Below are positions 1 to 5,847 of a stretch of DNA of 8,483 nucleotides, piece after piece. The stretch covers positions 1 to 8,483 of the forward strand of contig QNAJ01000049.1 of NCBI GenBank assembly GCA_003641465.1, read 5' to 3'. The notes under the pieces are model-generated. The model was given only the letters and a program-made list of their open reading frames with translations, did not search any database and was not told where the DNA came from. Within the stretch, counting starts at the first letter, position 1. Each line of letters starts with the position of its first letter. Origin of the DNA: Verrucomicrobiota bacterium. Lineage in GTDB: Bacteria > Verrucomicrobiota > Kiritimatiellia > B70-G9. A program made the position numbers and the translations under genes.

Positions 1-1631
1 GCCATCTGCGTATATCGCGCCAGCCAGCCGGAAGTGAAACGCGGCGGACGGGGTTTCCACTCACGCCGCCGCGCCTCCAGCTCTTCTGCCGAAAGGCGAA
101 CCTCCAGTTTGCGCGCCGGAATGTCAATCTCGATGATGTCACCGTCGCGCAGAAGCCCTATCGGCCCGCCTTCAGCGGCCTCCGGCGATACGTGGCCGAT
201 GCAGGCACCCCGGGTCCCGCCGCTGAACCGCCCGTCGGTTATCAGCGCCACGCTTTCGCCGAGCCCGCGCCCCATGATATAGCTGGTAGGCGCGAGCATC
301 TCCTGCATACCCGGTCCGCCACGCGGACCTTCGTAACGGATTACGACCACGTCTCCGGCCTTCACGCGGCCTTCCAGGATCCCTTCGCAGGCTTCCTCCT
401 GAGATTCGAAAATCACCGCCGGGCCGGCATGTTTCAACATCGAAGGAGCAACTCCGGCGGTTTTCACCACCGCTCCGTCCGGGGCCAGGTTCCCGTGCAG
501 AATGAAAAGCCCGCCTTCCTGACTGTAAGCCTGCTCCAGAGGACGGATCACGCTGGGATCCCGGATTTCCCCTTGAGCGATGATCTCGCCCAAGGGGTGA
601 CCCAGCACCGTTCCGGCGTCCAGGTGCAGCAGATCCGGTATCTTGGACAGCTCCTTCATGATTGCCGTGATCCCGCCCGCACGGTCCACATCTTCAATAT
701 GGAAGGGAGAAGACGGCGAAACGCGGCAGATGTTCGGCGTCCGTCGGGAAAGCTCGTTGATCCGTTCCAGGTCGTACTCGATGCCCGCCTCCCGCGCTAT
801 GGCCAGGGTGTGCAGCACCGTATTGGTACTGCCGCCCATGGCCATGTCCACGATAAAGGCGTTATCCACCGAATCCCGCGTGACGATGTCCCGCGGTTTC
901 AGATCCTCGTATACCATTTCCACTACCCGCGTCCCCGCCATCCGCCAGAGTTCCTCCCGGCGCGGATCTTCGGCGAGGATCGTGCCGTTGCCCGGCAGAC
1001 CCAGGCCGATCACCTCCGTCAGGCAGTTCATCGAATTGGCGGTGAACATGCCGGAGCAGGAGCCCGCGCCCGGACATGCATAGCACTCGACCTGCGCCAG
1101 ATCCTCCTCCGATATGCGTCCCTCTTTGAGCTCCCCGATTCCCTCGAATACGCTTATGAGGTCAACCACCCTTCCGTCGGGCAGCCGCCCTGCCCGCATC
1201 GGTCCGCCGCTGGCGAAAATCGTCGGAATGTTCACCCGCAGGGCGCCCATGAGCATACCGGGGATGATCTTGTCGCAGTTGGGAATGCAGACCATCCCGT
1301 CGAAACGGTGGGCCTCGACCATGGACTCGACTATATCAGCGATGAGCTCGCGGCTGGGCAGCGAATACTTCATGCCGACATGACCCATAGCGATACCGTC
1401 ACAGATGGCAAACGTGTTGAATTCAAAGGGCACGCCCCCGGCCCGGCGGATCGCATCCTTGACGATATCGGCCGCTTTCCGGAGGTGTATGTGGCCGGGC
1501 ACTACATCGGTATAGGAGTTGCAAACCGCGATGAACGGCTTATCAAAATCACCGTTGCGCAGGCCGGTCGCCCTCAACAGAGAACGGTGCGGCGCGCGCT
1601 CAATGCCTGCCTTTACCTCGTCGCTGCGCAT
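1..1631 (-). CDS. ilvD: Dihydroxy-acid dehydratase (3' end cut by window edge)
   Basis: IlvD removes water from 2,3-dihydroxy-3-methylbutanoate and its methylpentanoate homologue, giving the 2-oxo acid precursors of valine, leucine and isoleucine; it is a cytoplasmic Fe-S enzyme. The frame reads without a break for 543 codons from base 1631 and is still open at base 1, so probably only 10-20 residues are missing (family ~550-560). Visible motifs are PNCDKIIPGM (Cys119; Lys121 matches the carbamylated, Mg-binding lysine of the family), ACPGAGSCSGMFTANSMN (Cys192) and DGRFSGGT (Ser470, the proposed catalytic base). Where plant and mycobacterial [2Fe-2S] enzymes have Cys in a T-x-C-N context, this protein has VPGH (Gly46), as in the E. 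coli [4Fe-4S] enzyme. Two ATGs lie in tandem. I chose the second: the protein then begins MRSD as in homologues, and it sits 6 bases after AGGAGG (1638-1643). No other ilv or leu gene is in the window. Function is near certain. Confidence 0.97.
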   Translation of the reverse strand, partial: MRSDEVKAGIERAPHRSLLRATGLRNGDFDKPFIAVCNSYTDVVPGHIHLRKAADIVKDAIRRAGGVPFEFNTFAICDGIAMGHVGMKYSLPSRELIADIVESMVEAHRFDGMVCIPNCDKIIPGMLMGALRVNIPTIFASGGPMRAGRLPDGRVVDLISVFEGIGELKEGRISEEDLAQVECYACPGAGSCSGMFTANSMNCLTEVIGLGLPGNGTILAEDPRREELWRMAGTRVVEMVYEDLKPRDIVTRDSVDNAFIVDMAMGGSTNTVLHTLAIAREAGIEYDLERINELSRRTPNICRVSPSSPFHIEDVDRAGGITAIMKELSKIPDLLHLDAGTVLGHPLGEIIAQGEIRDPSVIRPLEQAYSQEGGLFILHGNLAPDGAVVKTAGVAPSMLKHAGPAVIFESQEEACEGILEGRVKAGDVVVIRYEGPRGGPGMQEMLAPTSYIMGRGLGESVALITDGRFSGGTRGACIGHVSPEAAEGGPIGLLRDGDIIEIDIPARKLEVRLSAEELEARRREWKPRPPRFTSGWLARYTQM

Positions 1632-1637
1632 CATCCA

Positions 1638-1643
1638 CCTCCT
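1638..1643 (-). promoter_or_regulatory. Strong Shine-Dalgarno site of ilvD
   Basis: A perfect AGGAGG on the minus strand lies 3 bases before the first and 6 bases before the second of two tandem ATG codons (1632-1634 and 1629-1631). The spacing favours the second ATG. A TATAGT hexamer at 1691-1696 on the same strand could be the -10 box for ilvD, but no convincing -35 box precedes it. Confidence 0.7.
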
Positions 1644-1650
1644 GCGTAAC

Positions 1651-1679
1651 TTGATCAATGTGTCCGGTGAAGGGATAAT
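1651..1679 (+). promoter_or_regulatory. Predicted sigma70-type promoter for the 1700-2338 gene
   Basis: TTGATC (1651-1656) and GATAAT (1674-1679) are separated by exactly 17 bases and match the -35 and -10 consensus well. They point at the plus-strand gene at 1700. The predicted transcript would begin near 1686, leaving a leader of only about 14 bases. The -35 box lies inside the 8-base palindrome TTGATCAA (1651-1658), close to the ilvD ribosome binding site on the other strand. Two divergent genes therefore share a 68-base control region. Confidence 0.55.
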
Positions 1680-1699
1680 GAACAGAGGCACTATATCCC

Positions 1700-2338
1700 A
1701 TGAGGGGCGCAGGAAAAGAGAAAAACTTACAGTGCAAGCGTCGGCCGGATCCCGCCGCCATCACCAAGACGGCTCTGATCCTATTCGTTTTCGCGGCGAT
1801 GGTGGCCCTGCTTCTCGACCTGCGCATCCTGTCCCGGAAGCGGGGCAAAGGAACATTCACGCCGGTAGCCGAAATCCGACAGGTACTGCTGGGGGTTACC
1901 GGCCCACGCTATCGGGATCCATCGGGCCGCTTCTCCATCGTCCCTCCGGCAGGCTGGCGGACCCTGACGCCTCCCCGCAGCGAGGACTACGACGTGATCT
2001 TCCGCAGCCCACACGGCGCCGAGCTGCGGATTATGACCCGGGCGGTCTCCTATACCAATTTTGAGTCTCTGGTCAAACATATCCGCAAAACGCAGAAAAA
2101 ATTCGGCATCTACCCGCTGATGCAGCCGATAACGTTCCAAGGGATGACCGCGCTGCGACGTGAAGCCCGCCTTTACCGCGCACAGATCATGGCGCTGGAC
2201 TTCGTGAGAAACGGGATCGAACACCACATCCTGTTCAGCGCCCCACCCGATTTGTTCAGCAATTACCTGCCGGCCATCGAGGAGTTGCTGCGTACCTATC
2301 GCGTAGAGACCGGGCCGCAGACCACCTCCCCGGAATGA
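1700..2338 (+). CDS. Membrane-anchored protein with a PsbP/DcrB-like outer domain, function unknown
   Basis: The 212-residue protein has a short basic N-terminus and one hydrophobic segment at about residues 23-40. A basic stop (RILSRKRGK) and a soluble domain at about 71-202 follow. I infer an N-in single-pass anchor with the domain outside the cytoplasm. The domain opens with YRDPSGRFSIVPPAGW, continues through FRSPHGAELRI, and ends with a helix (PAIEELLRTYRV) after HHILFSAPPDLFSNYLP. This order of a GxFSI-PxGW strand, a central helix, a late strand before a SAP turn and a final helix is what I associate with the Mog1/PsbP/DcrB fold. That is pattern recognition, not a confirmed match, and no catalytic residues are evident. 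The ATG at 1700 is weakly supported: AGAGG (1684-1688) is 11 bases upstream, and no better start occurs before the membrane segment. The gene is divergent from ilvD and convergent with nikR, so it is probably transcribed alone. Being a real gene is likely; its role is open. Confidence 0.8.
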   Translation: MRGAGKEKNLQCKRRPDPAAITKTALILFVFAAMVALLLDLRILSRKRGKGTFTPVAEIRQVLLGVTGPRYRDPSGRFSIVPPAGWRTLTPPRSEDYDVIFRSPHGAELRIMTRAVSYTNFESLVKHIRKTQKKFGIYPLMQPITFQGMTALRREARLYRAQIMALDFVRNGIEHHILFSAPPDLFSNYLPAIEELLRTYRVETGPQTTSPE

Positions 2339-2360
2339 GGCAGGGGCGACGGTGGGAGAC

Positions 2361-2765
2361 TCACCCGGATGTCAGCGCAGTCACCACCAGGTTCCCGTCC
2401 TTCACTGCCGGAAGGGATATGAGACTGTCGCTGACCTTGCGCACACGCGACGCCCGGCCACGCAGAATTATCACTTCCAGACAATTATCGTGGTCAAGAT
2501 GAACATGCGTGCTGGATACGATAAGTCCCAGGTTGTCATGCTGAATCGCCGTCAGGCGATCCTGCACGTCCCGCTGGTGATGATCGTACACCAGGGTGAG
2601 AACCCCGACCACCTCGCCGCCCGCCTGCCAGCGGTCATTGATAAGAGCGCGGCGGATCAGATCCCGCACGGCTTCGGAACGGTTACGGTAGCCGTGCCGC
2701 CGCAGAAATGCGGCAAACTCCTTGAGCAGGTCCGGCTCCAGTGAAACTGAGAATCTTTCCGTCAT
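2361..2765 (-). CDS. nikR: Nickel-responsive transcriptional regulator NikR
   Basis: NikR is a tetrameric repressor that binds DNA when loaded with nickel and usually controls nickel uptake or nickel-enzyme genes. From the ATG at 2765 the protein has 134 residues, normal for the family. Residues 1-48 form the ribbon-helix-helix DNA-binding part (RFSVSLEPDLLKEF, then GYRNRSEAVRDLIRRAL). The rest is the ACT-like metal-sensing domain with VYDHH, IQHD, SSTHVHLDHDNCLE. The four high-affinity nickel ligands are all present, at His76, His87, His89 and Cys95, the same numbers as in E. coli NikR. An in-frame GTG six bases upstream (2769-2771) overlaps the ribosome binding site GGAGG (2771-2775), so the ATG with 5-base spacing is the better start. 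The gene ends 22 bases from the convergent 1700-2338 gene. No nickel transporter, hydrogenase or urease gene is in the window, so its targets lie elsewhere. Autoregulation is possible but unproven. Confidence 0.95.
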   Translation of the reverse strand: MTERFSVSLEPDLLKEFAAFLRRHGYRNRSEAVRDLIRRALINDRWQAGGEVVGVLTLVYDHHQRDVQDRLTAIQHDNLGLIVSSTHVHLDHDNCLEVIILRGRASRVRKVSDSLISLPAVKDGNLVVTALTSG

Positions 2766-2835
2766 GCTCACCTCCGTTATGTATCCGGTCCACCATTCAC
2801 CTGAATCACCCGCGTAGGCGAATCATTCACCCTTT

Positions 2836-2870
2836 CGGTGCCGTCGCACCGCAGCCGGGCCGCAACCCGG
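2836..2870. repeat. Two tandem perfect-stem hairpins upstream of nikR
   Basis: The first hairpin is CGGTGC-CGTC-GCACCG (2836-2851), a 6-base-pair stem with a 4-base loop. Three bases later comes CCGGG-CCGCAA-CCCGG (2855-2870), a 5-base-pair stem with a 6-base loop. They lie about 70-105 bases before the nikR start, where a leader RNA would be if transcription starts further upstream. Neither is followed by a run of T on either strand. The role is unknown; a structured leader or a protein-binding region are both possible. Confidence 0.45.
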
Positions 2871-2967
2871 GAGGATCAGACCACCCACCCACTCATCTGG
2901 CATCCTCTCCCCTAAACCCGGGTCCGACGCCGTAGATCGTGCTGGAGCAACTTGTACGCCAGCGTCC

Positions 2968-2984
2968 GAATTGTTGAACGATTC
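2968..2984. promoter_or_regulatory. Operator-like dyad upstream of nikR
   Basis: GAATTGTT-G-AACGATTC is an inverted repeat with 8-base arms, seven of which pair. It lies about 200 bases upstream of the nikR start. It does not match the enterobacterial NikR box (GTATGA-N16-TCATAC), so assigning it to NikR would be speculation. A chance dyad of this size in 350 bases is not excluded. Confidence 0.25.
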
Positions 2985-3117
2985 AGGCTAATTGCACCGA
3001 CGGCTGCCGGTCAAGTCATCCTCCCTGCACCCCCCGAAGACCACCACCGTTCTGCCGGGCCACTGCCGGTACCCGGAAAAAGGCCCGATATGCAATCGCT
3101 CGCTCTCAAGGATCATA

Positions 3118-5190
3118 TCAGGAACCTGACGGCTGGTAGAACCAGTACGCCAGAGAAAGATGGTCGCCGATGACACCTATCCGCAGCCGTTCGGTACCCG
3201 GTGGAACCATGCCGAAATCAATGACCCGGTCTACCACCCCCATCTCCTCGCCCAGATCAAGCTCGTGCTCGGTCGCCCGGCCCGCGCCGATGACCCGAAG
3301 TCGTATCACACGGTTGAGTTCCACCTCGCGGAGCTCCATGCGGGGAAGCGAGGCGTAGAAAGGCACCGTGAACCTGCGCGCCGTGCGCAGTACGATCTTC
3401 AATGGTTTCTCCTCTCGCACCGGAAGTGAGTACCACTCCTGCCCCAGAACGAAACGGCCGATCTCCAGAACCGGTTCGGTATCACCGCGCACCACGACGA
3501 CCGGGTCCAGTCGCACATCCGGTTCGCGGATACGGATACGATAATGGGCGGCGACTTCATCCTCCCGATATCCCACATCCAGCCGGCCCGTGCATTCCCA
3601 TCCGCGGGGCACAAGATTCGGAGCCGGTCCCTTCCAACGGTCCAGGGCCTTCCAGGCAGCCTCGTACAAAACCAGTGACTCCGTCTCTGACGGGCTCGCC
3701 TGCCAGGTGAGTCGTCGGCCCAGAAGCGGCTTCAGCCACGGAAAACCGGCATGGGCACGGGGAACAAGCCAATATCCGAATCTCGCTGCCGGATGGTATT
3801 TCAACCACTCAACCGCTGAAAGGAGATGTCCCTGACCGCGGAACGCGGGCGTAACTATGCCGCTCAGGTTCACCACAGGATGATTCTCCATTAAATAGGC
3901 CAGACCGGAATCGCAGGTCATTCCTACCGCTGCCCCGGCCCTCATCGAGGCTGTCGCCTTTTTCGCGAAGTCCGCTGCGGCGGCGGCCCGCCGCGCTTCG
4001 GCGGCAAACGCCGCCAGATGCCACAGGCTGCCGGCGGTCAGCCAAGCCGCAAGCAAAGTGCGCAAGATTCGGCCCGCGCGCAGCCCGCCCTGCTCCGCAT
4101 CCGGCGCTCCCTGCAGGCAATACGTACCTATCGCCGCCAACAGGACAACAACGGCCTCGATCCACACCAGATAGCGATCAAACATCAGGCCCGCCCAATC
4201 ACTCTGTGCCACCCCGATCAGAGAGACCAACATGGATATCAGAAGCCATGACCGCAGGGGATTACGCAGCGCCGAAGAATCCCACCCGCGTGTCACCGCC
4301 GCTCCCAGGAGAAATATGCCCACCAGCGGGAGGTTGTAAAAGCCTCGTCCGGCCGCTCCGATTCCCAGCAGCAGGGCCTTCAGCAGCTCGACGAAGTTCG
4401 ATACGCTGGTGGACAAGGCCGTCCAGAAAGGAAACAGAACAAACAGATTCTTGCCGCGCAGCGAATCGAAAAACGGTGTCCCGGTAAGCCGCATGTTCAC
4501 AGCGGCCACCAGCAGCGAAGCGGCGATCCCGGCCAGCGCGACCGCCATCAGCCTGTGCCGCTCCTGATCCTGCAGTCGGGCCGCGGCGGCCGCCAGAAAG
4601 AGAACGCCCGCCAGCACGGCTCCTTCCGGCCGCGCCAACGGCAGAAAAAAAAGCAGAATACCCGCCGTACGATAACGGTGCCGGGCGAGCATGAGCCACA
4701 GCCAGAAAAACAGCACCGTGAACAATGCCATGTCCGTCTGGCCGAAGAAAACCGCCGCCGTCTGACCGCTGAGGGCGACGGCCAAGGCTGCAAAAAGAGC
4801 GCCATCTGAGAGAACTTGCCGCGCAATGCGGAACACAAGGTTGAGGAAAAAAAGGTAGAAAAATGCGTGCAGGACGAAGGCAGCGTCCCACAGTGTCGGC
4901 CCTTTGAACCCGGCGGCATGCAAGAGAGCAAGAACTACGGGGTACAGATGGCTGGTGCTTCCGGTGGAAGGGGTATCAGCGCGGTTGAATCGGTACGGAT
5001 GTCCCTCCGCGAGAGCACGGGCATACTGCTGGTAGATCAGCGAGTCGAGCTGGGGGACCGCCACGTGCCCGTCGGGAGATGCCCGGAGGCTCACAAACAG
5101 GTAAGCGGAGGTCACCAGGACTCCGAATGTTGTGACCAGTAGGGCCTGTCTGTTCTGGTCAAGGACCGACACCGCGACACCGTATGACAC
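3118..5190 (-). CDS. GT-C-type glycosyltransferase-like integral membrane protein
   Basis: The 690-residue protein has about eleven hydrophobic segments between residues 17 and 397 and a soluble C-terminal half (about 400-690). After the first segment (17-35), an outer loop carries QLDSLIYQQYARALAEGHPY (47-66), then FN and TGSTSHLYPVVLALL. This is the acidic first-loop pattern of polyprenyl-phosphate-sugar-dependent GT-C transferases, with Asp49 as the likely catalytic or metal-binding residue. FDRYLVW (337-343) resembles the late-membrane RY motif of that group. MTCDSGLAYLMENHPVVNLSG (424-444) resembles a 'DsG...Y...vvDl.G' segment seen after the membrane part of such proteins. The last ~150 residues look beta-rich. 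I infer transfer of a sugar from a lipid carrier outside the cytoplasmic membrane, with donor and acceptor unknown. The start is a GTG at 5190 with only a weak ribosome binding site; an in-frame GTG at 5175 is an alternative. The gene begins 59 bases after the tRNA-Thr gene on the same strand and may be read through from its promoter. The gene itself is near certain and the family likely; the exact activity is unknown. Confidence 0.8.
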   Translation of the reverse strand: MSYGVAVSVLDQNRQALLVTTFGVLVTSAYLFVSLRASPDGHVAVPQLDSLIYQQYARALAEGHPYRFNRADTPSTGSTSHLYPVVLALLHAAGFKGPTLWDAAFVLHAFFYLFFLNLVFRIARQVLSDGALFAALAVALSGQTAAVFFGQTDMALFTVLFFWLWLMLARHRYRTAGILLFFLPLARPEGAVLAGVLFLAAAAARLQDQERHRLMAVALAGIAASLLVAAVNMRLTGTPFFDSLRGKNLFVLFPFWTALSTSVSNFVELLKALLLGIGAAGRGFYNLPLVGIFLLGAAVTRGWDSSALRNPLRSWLLISMLVSLIGVAQSDWAGLMFDRYLVWIEAVVVLLAAIGTYCLQGAPDAEQGGLRAGRILRTLLAAWLTAGSLWHLAAFAAEARRAAAAADFAKKATASMRAGAAVGMTCDSGLAYLMENHPVVNLSGIVTPAFRGQGHLLSAVEWLKYHPAARFGYWLVPRAHAGFPWLKPLLGRRLTWQASPSETESLVLYEAAWKALDRWKGPAPNLVPRGWECTGRLDVGYREDEVAAHYRIRIREPDVRLDPVVVVRGDTEPVLEIGRFVLGQEWYSLPVREEKPLKIVLRTARRFTVPFYASLPRMELREVELNRVIRLRVIGAGRATEHELDLGEEMGVVDRVIDFGMVPPGTERLRIGVIGDHLSLAYWFYQPSGS

Positions 5191-5249
5191 GAGTCCGAAG
5201 AGATACAGTTCAGTCTAGGCAGGGAAGTATCGGTGGGGAAACACAAAAA

Positions 5250-5325
5250 TGGAGCCAACGGTCGGGATCGAACCGACGACCTGCGCATTACGAGTGCGCT
5301 GCTCTACCAGCTGAGCTACGTTGGC
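5250..5325 (-). tRNA. tRNA-Thr (anticodon CGT)
   Basis: All four stems of the cloverleaf pair fully: acceptor GCCAACG with CGTTGGC, D stem GCTC with GAGC, anticodon stem GCGCA with TGCGC, and T stem GTCGG with CCGAC around TTCGATC. The 7-base anticodon loop CTCGTAA puts CGT at 5290-5292, which reads threonine codon ACG. The discriminator base is T, and the CCA tail is encoded (5250-5252), giving 76 bases. A short T run (5245-5249) follows directly. The gene lies upstream of the GT-C-like gene on the same strand and has its own promoter. Confidence 0.98.
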
Positions 5326-5367
5326 CCCTGACGCGCGAACAATTGGATATTCTTTTTTTCCACCTAA

Positions 5368-5395
5368 ATACTATGGTCGGGCGAATCGCTGTCAA
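5368..5395 (-). promoter_or_regulatory. Predicted sigma70-type promoter of the tRNA-Thr gene
   Basis: On the minus strand a perfect TTGACA (5390-5395) is followed after 16 bases by TAGTAT (5368-5373), a good -10 box. Transcription would start near 5361, about 35 bases before the mature tRNA end. The leader contains an uninterrupted run of seven A. The -35 perfection fits a strongly expressed stable RNA gene. Confidence 0.7.
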
Positions 5396-5422
5396 GCTAC
5401 CGGGACGCGGGTATTGTTTCCC

Positions 5423-5590
5423 CTGCGGGCGTAGCCCTCCCCGCAGCAGCCGCTCTGTGTCTGTGCCGCCACGGGCGGCTTGCCCCGCTCCAGGGGGGTA
5501 CTTGCCCGCGCACGATGCGGGGCTTGCCCGGTCTTCAGCGGGACGCTTTTCCCGTTCCAGCGGGACATGTCCCGTCCTCAGCGGGCCAGC
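5423..5590. repeat. Cluster of short palindromic repeats, ~22-base units
   Basis: A hairpin, CTGCGGG (5423-5429) with CCCGCAG (5440-5446), leads into head-to-tail imperfect units. These start at 5472 (22 bases), 5494 (24), 5518 (21), 5539 (22) and 5561 (21), with a partial unit at 5582. The best units read CGGGA, a variable centre, TCCCG, then a short pyrimidine-rich linker ending in CAG. The fifth contains a perfect 14-base palindrome, CGGGACATGTCCCG (5561-5574). Each unit can therefore fold on itself. The units are too short and too diverged to be a CRISPR array, and nothing protein-coding accompanies them. They look like a REP-type or other dispersed intergenic repeat family. I cannot test genome-wide copy number here. 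Confidence 0.6.
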
Positions 5591-5681
5591 ATTTCTCTTT
5601 TTCCTTCCCCCCGTGCCGTTCTAGGAAAAGAGGAAGGCAGAGGGCAAAAGCGGAGCGGGCAGGTTCCCTTGCACGAACAAC

Positions 5682-5784
5682 CTGAGGTCACCGTCACTTG
5701 TTTGCCACCTCAAATCCGAAACGTACAATAATCAAGTTTTGAACGCTTCCGCGGATTTGTATGAAAATCAATATCTGACCTCAG
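5682..5784. repeat. Perfect 9-base inverted repeat upstream of the FmdB-like gene
   Basis: CTGAGGTCA (5682-5690) is repeated inverted as TGACCTCAG (5776-5784), with 85 bases between. The right arm ends 18 bases before the -35 box of the FmdB-like gene. The arms could be paired operator half-sites or the stem of a larger structure. With this spacing, chance is a realistic alternative. Confidence 0.3.
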
Positions 5785-5802
5785 TGCGCGGTGCGGCAGG
5801 GT

Positions 5803-5830
5803 TTGACAGCGGCGTCATCGGCGATATTCT
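5803..5830 (+). promoter_or_regulatory. Predicted sigma70-type promoter of the FmdB-like gene
   Basis: A perfect TTGACA (5803-5808) is followed after 16 bases by TATTCT (5825-5830). Transcription would start around 5837, only about 10 bases before the ATG at 5848. The ribosome binding site AAGGGGA (5834-5840), 7 bases from the ATG, would then lie at or just across the start point. Either the real start is a few bases upstream or the mRNA is nearly leaderless. Confidence 0.55.
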
Positions 5831-5847
5831 GACAAGGGGAATAAGAT

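Larger units (their letters stand above)
2766..3117 (-). other. Gene-free stretch upstream of nikR with secondary structure
   Basis: About 350 bases separate the end of the glycosyltransferase-like gene from the nikR start, both on the minus strand. I see no convincing coding frame. The stretch holds the ribosome binding site of nikR, two adjacent hairpins (2836-2851 and 2855-2870), a longer-loop inverted repeat (GCTGG 2941-2945 with CCAGC 2959-2963) and a 17-base dyad (2968-2984). It also contains short near-repeats with GAATCACCC and GAATCATTCACCC (2803-2833). No T-tract follows any hairpin, so I do not call a terminator. I compared it by eye with cobalamin, NiCo, FMN, TPP, glycine and c-di-GMP riboswitch consensus elements and with RNase P and SRP RNA signatures. 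Nothing matched. Confidence 0.5.
5396..5802. other. Gene-free stretch with palindromic repeats between tRNA-Thr and the FmdB-like gene
   Basis: About 400 bases lie between the outward-facing promoters of the tRNA gene (minus) and the FmdB-like gene (plus). The left half (5423-5590) is a GC-rich cluster of short palindromic units. The middle holds an inverted repeat, CTCTTTTTCC (5595-5604) with GGAAAAGAG (5624-5632), one base unmatched. The right half is more AT-rich and has a perfect 9-base inverted repeat (5682-5690 with 5776-5784). Open frames crossing the region have no recognisable protein features and run through the repeats, so I call no gene. Confidence 0.6.

Noticed and set aside
192..1649. 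Open frame of 485 codons on the plus strand
   Set aside because: It lies antisense to ilvD, whose minus-strand translation is unmistakable over the same bases. Its own product has no recognisable motif and a composition typical of a GC-rich shadow frame.
1519..2064. Plus-strand frame overlapping the ilvD start and the 1700-2338 gene
   Set aside because: It crosses the divergent promoter region and runs in another frame through a better-supported gene; the product is rich in Arg, Pro and Gly with no domain.
2339..2360. Bidirectional terminator between the convergent 1700-2338 gene and nikR
   Set aside because: Only a 4-base-pair stem (GGTG with CACC) is possible and no T run follows on either strand.
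2352..2744. 130-codon plus-strand frame
   Set aside because: It is antisense to nikR, which has all diagnostic residues on the minus strand.
2780..2940. Cobalamin, FMN or other known riboswitch upstream of nikR
   Set aside because: Short stretches such as a GAAAGGGTGAA-like run resemble fragments of these elements, but the conserved boxes are missing in order and spacing on both strands.
2988..3176. 62-codon minus-strand frame in the gap upstream of nikR
   Set aside because: It overlaps the last 59 bases of the GT-C-like gene in another frame, has no ribosome binding site I can see, and no recognisable features.
5250..5325. tRNA-Thr as an integration site of a mobile element
   Set aside because: I found no second copy of the tRNA 3' end in the window and no integrase or phage gene, so nothing supports insertion here.
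5472..5590. Possible CRISPR array
   Set aside because: Units are contiguous with no unique spacers of constant length, repeats are diverged, and no cas genes are nearby.
5184..5731. Plus-strand frames across the tRNA and the repeat cluster
   Set aside because: They translate the antisense of a tRNA and palindromic repeats; no protein family features and no ribosome binding site.
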